Positions 26,036 to 35,057 are shown, counted from the stretch's first letter. The stretch is 64,000 nt of DNA from Streptomyces dengpaensis (GCF_002946835.1 NZ_CP026652.1:7936001-8000000); one strand, 5' to 3'. Made by a program: numbers and translations. Notes: generated by a model not told the origin, from the sequence alone.

Positions 26036-27059
26036 ATTCTTCGGCTACAACCCCGAGGAATGGGTCTCGGCCCGACTCCTCGAACTCGTCGCCCGGCACA
26101 TAGACCCCACCATCGCGCTGCAGATCAACGACGCCAACACCGTGAACCATCGCCGCAGGACGGAGATCGGCAACCGCTACGCGAAGCTCCTCTACGCCTC
26201 CATCCCACCGGACCTCGGGGTCTCCATCGAGGTGCACACGGACCTGGACATCATGAACTCACGTGTCTACGTGCGGATTTACTGGCCAATGATTCAGTGG
26301 CGGAACTGGCAGCCGTTCGGTGGGGGCCAGGGGTACGGCTCCCAGATCTACGGCTATCAGGAAGTGAACTTCTTCGCCGACGGCAAGGGACTCCAATACT
26401 TCCTGCCGGCCCTCGCCATCCGGAACCGCATGGTTCTCGTCCCGGCCGGACAGAACTCGGTGTTCGAGGCCACCGACGAGGAGGACGAGGTCGGCCCGCT
26501 CCAACGGGACGTCATCGAGGTCGACTTCAGCGACGACGCGGCGCTGGAGGCCGCCGTGATCGAAACGGGCCGGATGCTGCGCCGCGAACTGCGCCGGGAG
26601 GTGGCCGCCTACGCGAGCTTCCAGCAACCGGGCAGCTGGACCTACCTCGACGCCGCCGCCCACCTGGAAGTGCCGGTGGGCTTCGTCAAGAGGGCCCTCC
26701 AGGAGGAGGGCGAGGCGACCGAGAAGGCCTACCGGCTGCTGCGCTGCGACATCGATCAGGAAAGGATCAGGCACGGCCGCTGGACGAAGATCCGTCTCCA
26801 GGTCCGCAACGATTCCGACCTCGACTTCCCGGACGTGACCGTCACAGTGTCGGGTCCGGTCCAGGTACTGCCCGCGATGATCTCGGCGACACTGCCCGCC
26901 CAGGAGACGACCATCGTCGAACTCGCGCTCAACCCCGCTGACATCGGCGAATTTCCCATCGAGATCGCCTTCGTCCTCCCGGAGGACCAGATACTCGCCG
27001 AGTGGCTGCCCATCCACCACGTCTGGCTCGAGAGCCTCGAACCGGACCGGGCTCCCTGA
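26025..27059 (+). CDS. Unrecognised 344-residue protein of the Trypco1-trypsin-GT4 operon
   Basis: I do not recognise this family. Residues 1-130 look alpha/beta with aromatic-rich stretches (YVRIYWPMIQWRNWQPFGGG). Residues 130-235 are acidic then helical (FEATDEEDEVGPLQ, AVIETGRMLRRELRREVAAY). Residues 240-335 have alternating strands (KIRLQVRNDSDLDFPDVTV, TTIVELALNPADIGEFPIEI) suggesting an Ig-like sandwich. There are no transmembrane segments. Codons such as ATT, TTA-free but AT-rich near 26270-26310 differ from the neighbourhood, hinting at transfer. It overlaps the glycosyltransferase gene by 11 nt and ends the operon, so it is probably a functional component. Confidence 0.75.
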   Translation: MEAEFFGYNPEEWVSARLLELVARHIDPTIALQINDANTVNHRRRTEIGNRYAKLLYASIPPDLGVSIEVHTDLDIMNSRVYVRIYWPMIQWRNWQPFGGGQGYGSQIYGYQEVNFFADGKGLQYFLPALAIRNRMVLVPAGQNSVFEATDEEDEVGPLQRDVIEVDFSDDAALEAAVIETGRMLRRELRREVAAYASFQQPGSWTYLDAAAHLEVPVGFVKRALQEEGEATEKAYRLLRCDIDQERIRHGRWTKIRLQVRNDSDLDFPDVTVTVSGPVQVLPAMISATLPAQETTIVELALNPADIGEFPIEIAFVLPEDQILAEWLPIHHVWLESLEPDRAP

Positions 27060-27196
27060 CGCCCGCCGATCGCCCCGGTCGGTCACGGCACAAAGGGCTC
27101 CCTCGGAGCAGCCGCGGGCGTACGCTGAGGTGCTTGAGGGTCACGGTGCGCACTCGCTCCCCGCGCTGGATGCACCACCGTGGCAGGGGGTACACC

Positions 27197-30100
27197 ATGG
27201 AGCAGCACAGCGTACGGAGTCGACGGACGCTCTTCGAGCGTGAGGGTGAACTCGCCGCTGCCGACGAGGCGTTGGGCGAGCTCACCGGACTGCGCAAGGA
27301 CGGTGTCGAACCACCGGAGCGCCCACGCGGCGCGCTCCTCGCGTTCGCCGGACGTGCCGGAATCGGCAAGACCACCCTCCTCGCTGAAGTACGTCGCCGC
27401 GCCGCCGCCAAGGGCTGCACCGTGCTGTCCGCGCGCGGCGGCGACCAGGAGCAGCGCGTCGCCTTCCACGTCGCCCGCCAGCTCCTGCAGCCACAGCTCG
27501 CCGGGTTCTCCGAAGTCGAACTCCGTGCCTCGCTGGGGAGTTGGTACGCGATCGTCGGCCCCGCGCTCGGCCTGTGCGCGCCTGCCGAGGGCGCCCCGCC
27601 CGACCAGCAGGGCCTGCGCGACGGCCTCGACTGGGTGCTCACACATCTCGCGGTGCAGCGCGCCCCGATGGTGCTCGTCCTCGACGACGCGCACTGGGCC
27701 GACCCGGAATCATTGAGCTGGCTCGCCGCGTTCGCGCCACGTGCCGAGGAACTCCCGCTGCTGCTCGTGGTCGCCTACCGGCCCGACGAACTCCCCGACC
27801 ACGCCGAGGCGTTCAGGGGACTGCCCGGGCGCGCGGGCCAGCGCCCCATCGGCCTCGAACCGCTCAGCGCCGCGGCCGTCGCCCGGCTGGTACGGGAGGA
27901 CCTGGGCACCCAGGCCGACGACGCGTTCTGCCGCGAGTGCTGGGCGGTCACCGCGGGCAACCCGTTCGAGGCAGTCGAGCTGACCGCGAAGGTGCGCGAC
28001 CGCGGGCTGACCCCGACGGAGGCCGGCGCGCATCTGCTGCGAGACCTCGCCGCCGCCGTCAAGGGAAGCGGTCTGATCGCCCGCCTCGAACGCCTCGGCA
28101 CCTCGACCGTCCGCTTCGCCTGGGCCTGCGCGGTGCTCGGCACCGAGATCCCTCCGACGCTCGCCGCAGCGGTCGCCGGCCTCGGCCCCGGGGAGGCCGC
28201 CGACGCGGCGGACACCCTGCGCAGCGCCCGCATCCTCACCGGCACCGTAACGGACGCGGGCACCCTCGAATTCGTCCACCCGCTCATCGCCACAGCCGTC
28301 TACCGCGCCATCCCCGGCGGCGTCCGCGTCGCCCTGCACGGCCAGGCCGCCTGGTGCATCATCAACGAAGGCCTCGGCGCGTCCGCCGCCGCCCGCCACC
28401 TCCTGGAAACCCACCCCGACGGCGACGCCTGGATCGTCCAGCAACTGCGCGCCGCCGCCCGCGAGACCCAGCGCGCCGGAGCCCCCGACGCCGCCCGCCG
28501 CTACCTCGCCCGCGCCCTGCGCGAACCTCCGCCCCCGGACGATCGGGCCGGCGTCCTGTACGAACTGGGCTGCGCCTCCCTGCTCACCGAACCGGCGACC
28601 ACCGTCAACCATCTGCGCGCCGCCCTCGAGGAACCCATCACCGACCCGGAGCTGCGCCACAACATCGTCTACCGCCTCTCCCAGGTCCTCGCCCACAGCG
28701 ACCGCCTCGCCGAGGCATCGGAGACGCTCGCCCGCGAGATCCGCGTGACCGGTGACGCCCGGGTACGGCTGCGGATGCAGTCCGAGCAGTTCATGTGGGA
28801 CGCCTTCCGCGCCGACGAACCCGACTCGCCCGCCCGCTCCCGCCGCCTGGCCCGCCTCGCCGACCGGCTCACCGGCCGCGAACTCACCGAGCGCTACGTC
28901 ATCGGTCTGCGCGCCTGGGACGCCACCCTGCGCGGCGAACCCGCCCACATCGCCCTCCACCACGCCGAACGCGCTCTCGCCGGCGGACTCGGCTGGGCCG
29001 AGGCCGACCGCGGCTTCGAGGTGCCCGTCCTGGTCGCACTCACCTTCATGTACGCGGACCGGCCGGGGCGCACCGAGGAACTCTTCGCCACCGGCATCGC
29101 CGACTTCGAGGCCCAGGGCTGGCACGGGGCCCACCTCTCCTTCGGCTACACCATCCTCGGGTACGTCCGCTACCGCCGTGGTCGGCTGGCCGAGGCCGAG
29201 GACTTCGTCCGAGCGGGCCTCCGGCTCGCCGAACGCGTCGGGCCCGGCACCCCCGTTCACTGGTACGCCGTCGCCACCCTCATCCAGATCCTGCTCGCCC
29301 GCGGCCGTATCGCCGAGGCCGCGCGGACCGGGGAGGACTACGCGTTCCGCGCGCCCTTCCCGGCCGCCGTGACCTTCCCCGACGCACAGACCGTGCACGG
29401 CGAGCTGCTGCTCGCCCGCGGCCTCACGAAGGACGCCGCAGCCGAGCTGGCCGCGGCCGGGCGCCGGCTCGACCCGCGCGGCATGCGCAACCCCGCCTGG
29501 TGCCCCTGGCAGGTCCTCCTCGCCCGCGCCGAGAGCCACGACGCCCCGGAACGCGCCGTCACCACGGCCCTCGAAGCGGTGAACCGAGCCCGCCAGTACG
29601 GCGCCCCCTCCGCGATCGGCCAGGCCCTGCGCGCCGCCGCGGAGGTCTCCTCCGGCTCGGCCCGCGTCAAGTTGCTCGAAGAGTCCGTGGGCCATCTGGA
29701 GTGCTCCCCGGCCGCGTACGAGCTCGCCTGCGCCCTGGTCGCGCTCGGCACCGAACTGCGCCGCGCCGGACGCCCCAAGGAAGCCGCCGAACACCTGTAC
29801 CGGGGGCTCGACGCGGCCGTGCAGTGCGGCGCCGACGGGCTGGTCGGGGAGGCCCGCGACGAACTGGCCGCCGCCGGGCTCAGGCCGCGCCGCCTGCACA
29901 GCACCGAGACGGACACGCTGACGGCCCGCGAGCGCGCCGCCGTCGCGCTCACCCTACGGGGCCGCGCCACGGCCGAGATCGCCGAGGAGCTGCAGACCGA
30001 CGAGCCGGCCGTCGTACGCCTGCTGTCGGCCGTCTGCCGGAAGCTGGGCACGGACCGTGCGGGACTCGGTGCCGCACTGGGGGAGCGACCATCTCCATGA
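27197..30100 (+). CDS. Large AAA ATPase transcriptional regulator (LAL/LuxR-like)
   Basis: A 967-residue LAL-type regulator. Walker A is FAGRAGIGKTTLLAEV (about residue 52) and Walker B is MVLVLDDAHWADPESL (about 157). A long TPR-like helical region follows (GRLAEAEDFVRAGLRLAERV and similar). The C-terminal helix-turn-helix (LTARERAAVALTLRGRATA, EIAEELQTDEPAVVRLL) is a diverged LuxR type. ATG 27197 is preferred: it is preceded by GGCAGGGGG and followed by a typical N-terminus (RRTLFEREGELAAADEALG). A TACGCT -10-like element is near 27121. Such proteins sense small molecules with nucleotide binding; the target genes are unknown. Confidence 0.88.
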   Translation: MEQHSVRSRRTLFEREGELAAADEALGELTGLRKDGVEPPERPRGALLAFAGRAGIGKTTLLAEVRRRAAAKGCTVLSARGGDQEQRVAFHVARQLLQPQLAGFSEVELRASLGSWYAIVGPALGLCAPAEGAPPDQQGLRDGLDWVLTHLAVQRAPMVLVLDDAHWADPESLSWLAAFAPRAEELPLLLVVAYRPDELPDHAEAFRGLPGRAGQRPIGLEPLSAAAVARLVREDLGTQADDAFCRECWAVTAGNPFEAVELTAKVRDRGLTPTEAGAHLLRDLAAAVKGSGLIARLERLGTSTVRFAWACAVLGTEIPPTLAAAVAGLGPGEAADAADTLRSARILTGTVTDAGTLEFVHPLIATAVYRAIPGGVRVALHGQAAWCIINEGLGASAAARHLLETHPDGDAWIVQQLRAAARETQRAGAPDAARRYLARALREPPPPDDRAGVLYELGCASLLTEPATTVNHLRAALEEPITDPELRHNIVYRLSQVLAHSDRLAEASETLAREIRVTGDARVRLRMQSEQFMWDAFRADEPDSPARSRRLARLADRLTGRELTERYVIGLRAWDATLRGEPAHIALHHAERALAGGLGWAEADRGFEVPVLVALTFMYADRPGRTEELFATGIADFEAQGWHGAHLSFGYTILGYVRYRRGRLAEAEDFVRAGLRLAERVGPGTPVHWYAVATLIQILLARGRIAEAARTGEDYAFRAPFPAAVTFPDAQTVHGELLLARGLTKDAAAELAAAGRRLDPRGMRNPAWCPWQVLLARAESHDAPERAVTTALEAVNRARQYGAPSAIGQALRAAAEVSSGSARVKLLEESVGHLECSPAAYELACALVALGTELRRAGRPKEAAEHLYRGLDAAVQCGADGLVGEARDELAAAGLRPRRLHSTETDTLTARERAAVALTLRGRATAEIAEELQTDEPAVVRLLSAVCRKLGTDRAGLGAALGERPSP

Positions 30101-30169
30101 ACCTGTGAGGAGCCGCTCCACAGCCGCTCACGAGGGCGCCCCTCGCGGCCCGGGGCACGCCCGTGCACG

Positions 30170-30175
30170 TACCAT
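30170..30175 (+). promoter_or_regulatory. -10 element of a probable leaderless transcript
   Basis: TACCAT ends 6 nt before the ATG at 30182 and no Shine-Dalgarno sequence fits in between. Transcription would start at or near the A of the ATG. Confidence 0.45.
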
Positions 30176-30181
30176 TGCGGC

Positions 30182-30679
30182 ATGTCCTTCCTCCGCCGCC
30201 GCAGCGCTACTCCCGCCGGGCCCGACTTCGACGTTCTGGCCATGGACCCGGGCGACTGGCCTGGCAATCTCGGCGCGGGCCTGCTGCCCGCGCCCGACGG
30301 CAGTTGCCAGGGTGTCTTCCTGCGCTACGACCTGTTCGGCGGCCGCGGCCCCGCGATGATCATCGGCAATCTGCCGGAGGGCTCCCCGGCCCGTGACGTC
30401 GCCGAGGGCGAGGTTCCCTTCGAGGTGGCCCAGCTGCTGCTCGCGCTGGACAACGACGAAGAGGTCACCGTCACCGGGACCGAGGACATGCCGGTGATGC
30501 AGGGCGACAACCTGCTGATCGTGCGCCGCCTCAAGCTCTCCGAGACCCGTATCTCGTGCGTGCAGTTCGACCGCAGCGACAACGTCCTGGTGACCATCGC
30601 CGCGTGGGACCGCCCCATCACCGACGACCTGTACACCCTCCTGAAGCCGCTCCCGGCGGAGCTGTTCCAGCAGCGCTAG
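30182..30679 (+). CDS. Conserved hypothetical protein
   Basis: A 165-residue soluble protein common in Streptomyces, function unknown to me. It starts MSFLRRRSATPAGPDFDVL and contains DPGDWPGNLGAGLLPAPDG, PFEVAQLLLALDNDEEVTV and a C-terminal SCVQFDRSDNVLVTIAAWD, suggesting a mostly beta structure. It is preceded by a -10-like element so close to the ATG that a leaderless message is likely. The gene ends inside a MITE-like intergenic repeat. Confidence 0.75.
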   Translation: MSFLRRRSATPAGPDFDVLAMDPGDWPGNLGAGLLPAPDGSCQGVFLRYDLFGGRGPAMIIGNLPEGSPARDVAEGEVPFEVAQLLLALDNDEEVTVTGTEDMPVMQGDNLLIVRRLKLSETRISCVQFDRSDNVLVTIAAWDRPITDDLYTLLKPLPAELFQQR

Positions 30680-30900
30680 GGCCTGTCCGGCGGATCATGC
30701 CGCAGACGCGGGGCTTGGCACGCCCATCTGCGGCGTTGTCGTCAGTCGCCGACTCCCCCACGCTCGAATGCGCTCGCGCGGGGGCACCCCCATCGCGTCG
30801 ACTGCCTCCTCCGCCCCCTCGCTGCCCGCCTGGCTGGCGCCGCGCTCTTTGGCTCCCTCCTTGGCTTCCTTGTCGCAGCTGCACGCACCAAGCCCCGCTC
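30678..30900. repeat. MITE-like intergenic repeat
   Basis: The segment begins with AGGGCCTGTCCGGCGGATCA, a motif repeated at 59574. It then shows imperfect terminal inverted repeats: GCGGGGCTTGGCACGCCCAT (from 30708) against the reverse complement of 30874-30898. The interior contains TGCGGCGTTGTCGTCAGTCG and a GC hairpin around 30754-30790, as in dispersed intergenic elements I recall from Streptomyces genomes. No protein-coding frame is convincing. Confidence 0.6.
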
Positions 30901-30967
30901 ACCGGCGCCTATGAGGTGCCCTTGCTTCTCTGCGACCTGATCTCTCGGACGGCGACGTTCCCGGGAG

Positions 30968-31280
30968 GTCCTGGGCAAGGCGATCGCGCGGTACTTCGAC
31001 CCGTCGGAAGTGGCCGTGGTCGTCGGCGGGGTCGAGCTGAGCGCGGCATACTCGGCCCTGCCGTTCCACCACCCGATGCTCACGTGCTCTCCCGGCGTGG
31101 GCGAGTTGGTCCGGAGGGCGGCAGCGGAACACCTCACCCCGGTCACCCTTGAACTCGGCTGCCAGAACCCGGTCGTGGTGGGCCATGACGCCGACCTCGC
31201 GGACGCCGCGGGGGCTCGCGACTGTCCAACGACGGACAGTTCCGCCTCGGCCCGGACCACGTCTTCGCGCCGATGGACCT
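30968..31280 (+). pseudogene. Aldehyde dehydrogenase remnant (coniferyl aldehyde dehydrogenase type)
   Basis: The frame reads LGKAIARYFDPSEVAVVVGG, LPFHHPMLTCSPGVGELVRR, TPVTLELGCQNPVVVGHDAD, clear aldehyde dehydrogenase cofactor-binding and active-site sequence. A frameshift near 31220 moves the homology to another frame (RLSNDGQFRLGPDHVFAP). The catalytic loop GQxC has lost its Cys, and LELGGKNP has become LELGCQNP. N- and C-terminal parts are missing. It is non-functional. Confidence 0.75.
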
Positions 31281-31435
31281 CGGCAACATCACGGATGGGC
31301 CTCAGCCCGGCGCTCGGGATCGGGGATGGTCTGGAGAGCCAGTACCGCGGCAACCCGGCTGGGGGCGATGAACGCCGACTGACCGGACCTGTAGAGCACG
31401 TGGACCGCCGGGTGGCCGCCCGACACGCTACGGGG
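31281..31435. other. Intergenic stretch with a short minus-strand open frame
   Basis: Between the aldehyde dehydrogenase remnant and the protoglobin operator, a minus-strand frame ending at 31289 reads GHPAVHVLYRSGQSAFIAPS and RVAAVLALQTIPDPERRA, with a possible GTG start near 31426. It may be a gene fragment; I do not recognise it. Confidence 0.25.
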
Positions 31436-31468
31436 AAGTGATGTCCACTTTTATGCATTACATCACTT
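31436..31468. promoter_or_regulatory. 9-bp inverted repeat upstream of the protoglobin gene
   Basis: AAGTGATGT (31436-31444) and ACATCACTT (31460-31468) form a perfect inverted repeat with a 15-nt AT-rich spacer (CCACTTTTATGCATT). It sits 42 bp before the protoglobin start in an unusually AT-rich pocket. It is probably the operator/promoter of that gene. Confidence 0.7.
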
Positions 31469-31510
31469 TCAATGTCAGTGGCAACGGACGAAGAGAGGAC
31501 GCGAGGGCCC

Positions 31511-32092
31511 ATGAGCACGCAGACCCCGGCCGGCTACACCTACGGCTCCACCTCACCCAGCCCGGTCACCAGGGACGACCTGGCCAAGCTGGAGGCGAGT
31601 GTCCTGTTCACCGAGGAGGATGAACAGGCGCTGCGCATGGCCGGCGACGTGCTGGAGGACCAGGTCGAGGACGTCCTGGACGTCTGGTACGGATTCGTCG
31701 CCTCGCATCCGCACCTCGTCGCCTACTTCGCCACCCCGGACGGAACCGTACTGCAGGACTACCTGACGCGCGTCCGCGGCCGTTTCGGCCAGTGGATCCT
31801 TGACACCTGCCGCCGCCCGTACGACGACGACTGGCTCTCCTACGCCCACGAGATCGGCCTGCGCCACACGAAGGACAAGAAGAACCGGACCGACGGGGCG
31901 GACTCAGCGCCTTACGTCCCGCTGCGCTACATGGTGGCGTTCATTTACCCGATCACCGCCACCATGCGCCAGTTCCTGGCCAACAAGGGGCACGACGACG
32001 AGGCAGTGGAACGCATGCACCAGGCGTGGTTCAAGTCGGTGACGCTGCAGACCGCACTGTGGCTGCAGCCCTACGCGGGCGACCAGTGGTGA
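31511..32092 (+). CDS. Protoglobin (single-domain globin of the sensor-globin lineage)
   Basis: A 193-residue heme protein of the protoglobin family. The N-terminal stretch TYGSTSPSPVTRDDLAKLEA and FTEEDEQALRMAGDVLEDQV precede the globin helices; WYGFVASHPHLVAYF and IGLRHTKDKKNRTDG (proximal His region) are typical, as is VPLRYMVAFIYPITATM. No output domain is attached. Protoglobins bind O2, NO or CO and may detoxify or sense them (family knowledge). ATG 31511 was chosen; an in-frame ATG at 31472 is possible, but it lies closer to the operator. The AT-rich palindrome upstream suggests tight regulation. Confidence 0.88.
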   Translation: MSTQTPAGYTYGSTSPSPVTRDDLAKLEASVLFTEEDEQALRMAGDVLEDQVEDVLDVWYGFVASHPHLVAYFATPDGTVLQDYLTRVRGRFGQWILDTCRRPYDDDWLSYAHEIGLRHTKDKKNRTDGADSAPYVPLRYMVAFIYPITATMRQFLANKGHDDEAVERMHQAWFKSVTLQTALWLQPYAGDQW

Positions 32093-32329
32093 AACCCTGA
32101 TCAGGCCCTCCGGTGTTCGAAGCGGGCGCCGGCGCGGACTGTTCACGGCCCGCCGGCAGGCCTGGGTTGGCTCGCCGCCGCGTGGGATGAGCGAGCCGGA
32201 ACGGTGCTGACGGTTGGCGGGTCAGTGAGCCGTGTGCATCGTGAAAGTTGCAGGTCACGGGGCTGGTGTGCGCGGGGTTCGGGATGCTCACGCTGGTCGC
32301 GGGCGCATGACTCCGGACAAGATCGGCGG

Positions 32330-32985
32330 TCAGCGGGCGACTTCACGGTTCGTCAGGACAAGCAGAGCCCTCGCCAGCGCGGTCGCCCACGCCGGGTCGG
32401 TGCGGATCTTGCCCAGGACGCGCCAGGCATACATCCAGCACCCGACTCGAACATCCGAAGAACTGCGTCACTCCCTCGGGATGCCCTTGGAAAGGGATTA
32501 GTTCTTCAGGTGGGCGAATCCGTGCTCGACCGGTGCCCTGACGGCCGCCAGTGCCTTGGTGGACAGCTTCTGCCCTCGTGTCAGAGGCCGGTTCCGGGCG
32601 GGCTTGTAGCCGGTGATCATCGCCGGGTCGGCGCCGGGATCACTGTCCTCGAGCCCGACGAATGCCAGGTCGGCGATCGCGCCGAGCCCGGCAGCCCGCA
32701 GCTTCTGCGTGAGCTTGTCGTGACGGCAGGCGGTGATCTCCGAGGTCCGTCCGGGTCTGACCGCGGAGACCCAGACGAGTCGGCCCCGGTCGTCGGTGAG
32801 CGCGATCACGAGCAGGCCATGGCATTTGTGCTTGCCGGAATAGTTCTTCCGGTTGTCCGGGCCGGTGCGCCGCCGGGTGCGGATCAGCGTGCCGTCCAGC
32901 AGCACCACCCCGCCACCCTCCCGTGCGATCTTCTTCAGGGCCCGGTCCAGGCGCGGGGCGCGGGCGGCCAGCAGGAAATCAGAAA
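32330..32985 (-). pseudogene. IS5-type transposase, truncated and interrupted
   Basis: Minus-strand DDE transposase sequence: VVLLDGTLIRTRRRTGPDNR (first Asp), NYSGKHKCHGLLVIALTDDR, DLAFVGLEDSDPGADPAM (second Asp region) and RAPVEHGFAHLKN with the Glu. The frame stops at 32498 after HLKN. The natural continuation WRVLGKIRTDPAWATALARA, ending LTNREVAR, resumes at 32425 and stops at 32330, so 75 bp (32426-32500) have been inserted. The N-terminal half is also absent beyond about 32985. The flank near 32235-32300 may hold the element's end. Confidence 0.8.
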
Positions 32986-33077
32986 GACGCAAGAAATCAA
33001 CAGCTGGAGGAGGTGCGCACGCACACGCGAAGGGCCGGGCCGCACCCACGCGACCCGGCCCCACCCTTCACCGAACG

Positions 33078-35057
33078 CTACGAAGCCGAGGACATCACCC
33101 GTACGTCCGCGGCCCGCACGAACGCCACCCGATGACCGAACTGGATCTCGTAGTACATGTCCTTGCCGATCACGACCTTGTGCGGAGCCGTGTCGAAGGT
33201 CGGCGCGTAGTAGTACTCGCCCGGGACCTTGTCGCCCGCCGCGTACCGCTGGCCTTCGAGCAGCTTGTACGGCAGAGGTGAGACCGACTGGACGGGTACG
33301 CCTGCCGGGTACGCCTCCTTCTCCGGGTAGGCGCGCCCGTAGACGGGGATCTCCTTCAGGCCGGCCTTGGGCGTGATGACCGGCCCGGACGCGTTCACCA
33401 CCGTCGGCTGCTTCCCCGGGTTCTTGAACCATGCCTTCTGGCCCAGATACCAGATGGCCGTCCAGTCGCCGTCACGACCGGCGACGGCATAGCGCTGCCC
33501 CGTGGAAACGCGTGAACCGATGTCGTTCACACCGATCGTCGAGTCGTCGCCCTGGGGATACAGGCCGATGTCCTTGATGAGGGGCGCGCTTTCGTCCGAC
33601 CGGGAGTACAGCCGCACCGCGCTCGACCCGTGCACCGCGCACGGCTCACCGCCGGTGACGCAACCCGTGTACTCCGGACGGTTCTTGGCGTAGTCCGGCA
33701 GTACGGTCACCAGGCCGCCCGGGCCCTTCCCATCGCCGTGGAAGGGGTGCTCCAGCAGCGTGAAGTAGTGCTGCCAGTCCCAGTACGGGCCCGGGTCCGT
33801 GTGCATGCCGGGAATGGTCGGCGTCGTCGGGCCCGGCACATTGTCGTGCCCGAGGATGTGCTGACGGTCCAGCGGAATGTCGTACTTCTCGGAGAGGTAC
33901 GACACCAGCCGCGCCGAGGCCCGGTACATCGCCTCGGTGTACCAGGCGTCGGGCGAGGCCAGGAAGCCCTCGTGCTCCAGGCCGATCGACTTGGCGTTGA
34001 CGTACCAGTTGCCCGCGTGCCAGGCCACGTCCTTCGCCTTCACGTGCTGGGCGATATGACCGTCGGTGGAGCGCAGGCTGTAGTTCCACGACACATACGT
34101 CGGGTCCTGGACCAGCTTCAGTACGCCGTCCCAGGTGCCCTCCGTGTCATGGATGACGATGTACTTGATGCTCTGCGCCGCCGGCCGGTTGCCGAGGTCG
34201 TGGTTGCCGTACTCGCCCTCGCCGAACTCCTCGTACGGAGCAGGAATCCACTCGCAGGATACGTTCTTCGGGCACTCCGTGCCCTCGGCGGAGACCGTAC
34301 GCAGTCCCGCGCGCCCCAGTTGGGCGGTGTCGGGGCTCAGCTCGGGCTGGGCGGCGAGGGCCACCCGCTGACCGGCGTCCGTGACGCGTTCCTCGCCGCC
34401 GCGGATCACGTCGTACACGTCATCGGCGTACGTCGCCGCCGTCGCCGTGTCGTCCGCGCCGGAGAAGCGTGCCACCGCCCCGTACCAGTCGGACGCGTCG
34501 TCGCTCAGCGGCTCGCCGAGCTCCCGCTGCGCGGCGGCGAGCAGCGCGGCACCGCCCGCGAGGTTCGCGGCCGCGTCCGTCCGCAGCCGCTCCGCGGGCA
34601 GGCCGGTGAGCTCGGCGGCCTTCGTCAACGTCTTGAGCCGGGGCGGGAGTTCGGAGTTCTCCGGCACGTGCGTCTCGGGGAGGAGGGGGGCGCGCGAGCT
34701 GTCGCCGCGGGCGTCCTCCGCGCCGTCGCTGTGGTGCGGTGCCTCGGCGATCGCCGTACGGGCGTCGGTGAGGTGCATCGGGCCGTAGCCGCCGCTGACG
34801 CTCGGGGCACCGGCGTGCGTGTCCCAGCGGGACTGCAGATAGGAGACGGCGAGAAGGACGCTCCGCGGTACGTGGTACTCGGCGGCCGCGGTGGCGAAGG
34901 CCCTCTGCAACTGGGCGGAGGAGGCCTGTTCGGCGGTACGGGACGGGGTCGCGCCGAGCAGCGGCAGCAGCAGCGCAGCCGAGGCGAGGGCGCCCGCGGT
35001 CCTGCGCGCGCGATGGCGCCCGGCGGTGGCCTTGGGGATGGTGGCGGATCCTCGCAA
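33078..35057 (-). CDS. Secreted N-acetylmuramoyl-L-alanine amidase with lysozyme-like N-terminus
   Basis: An approximately 659-residue exported cell-wall hydrolase. After a signal region (RTAGALASAALLLPLLGATP) comes a lysozyme/transglycosylase-like part (EYHVPRSVLLAVSYLQSRWD, GGYGPMHLTDA). The Amidase_2 domain has zinc ligands in KYIVIHDTEGTWDG (about residue 297), SIGLEHEGFL and ILGHDNVPGPTTPTIPGMHT. The C-terminal third has SH3-like repeats (VRLYSRSDESAPLIKDIG, YGRAYPEKEAYPAG). I chose TTG 35057 because AGGAGG lies 5 nt upstream; the open frame reaches 35141 without an RBS. Confidence 0.88.
   Translation of the reverse strand: MRGSATIPKATAGRHRARRTAGALASAALLLPLLGATPSRTAEQASSAQLQRAFATAAAEYHVPRSVLLAVSYLQSRWDTHAGAPSVSGGYGPMHLTDARTAIAEAPHHSDGAEDARGDSSRAPLLPETHVPENSELPPRLKTLTKAAELTGLPAERLRTDAAANLAGGAALLAAAQRELGEPLSDDASDWYGAVARFSGADDTATAATYADDVYDVIRGGEERVTDAGQRVALAAQPELSPDTAQLGRAGLRTVSAEGTECPKNVSCEWIPAPYEEFGEGEYGNHDLGNRPAAQSIKYIVIHDTEGTWDGVLKLVQDPTYVSWNYSLRSTDGHIAQHVKAKDVAWHAGNWYVNAKSIGLEHEGFLASPDAWYTEAMYRASARLVSYLSEKYDIPLDRQHILGHDNVPGPTTPTIPGMHTDPGPYWDWQHYFTLLEHPFHGDGKGPGGLVTVLPDYAKNRPEYTGCVTGGEPCAVHGSSAVRLYSRSDESAPLIKDIGLYPQGDDSTIGVNDIGSRVSTGQRYAVAGRDGDWTAIWYLGQKAWFKNPGKQPTVVNASGPVITPKAGLKEIPVYGRAYPEKEAYPAGVPVQSVSPLPYKLLEGQRYAAGDKVPGEYYYAPTFDTAPHKVVIGKDMYYEIQFGHRVAFVRAADVRVMSSAS

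Noticed and set aside
27710..29899. 729-codon minus-strand frame inside the LAL regulator gene
   Set aside because: Gly/Ala/Val-rich repetitive translation and antisense to a well-supported regulator.
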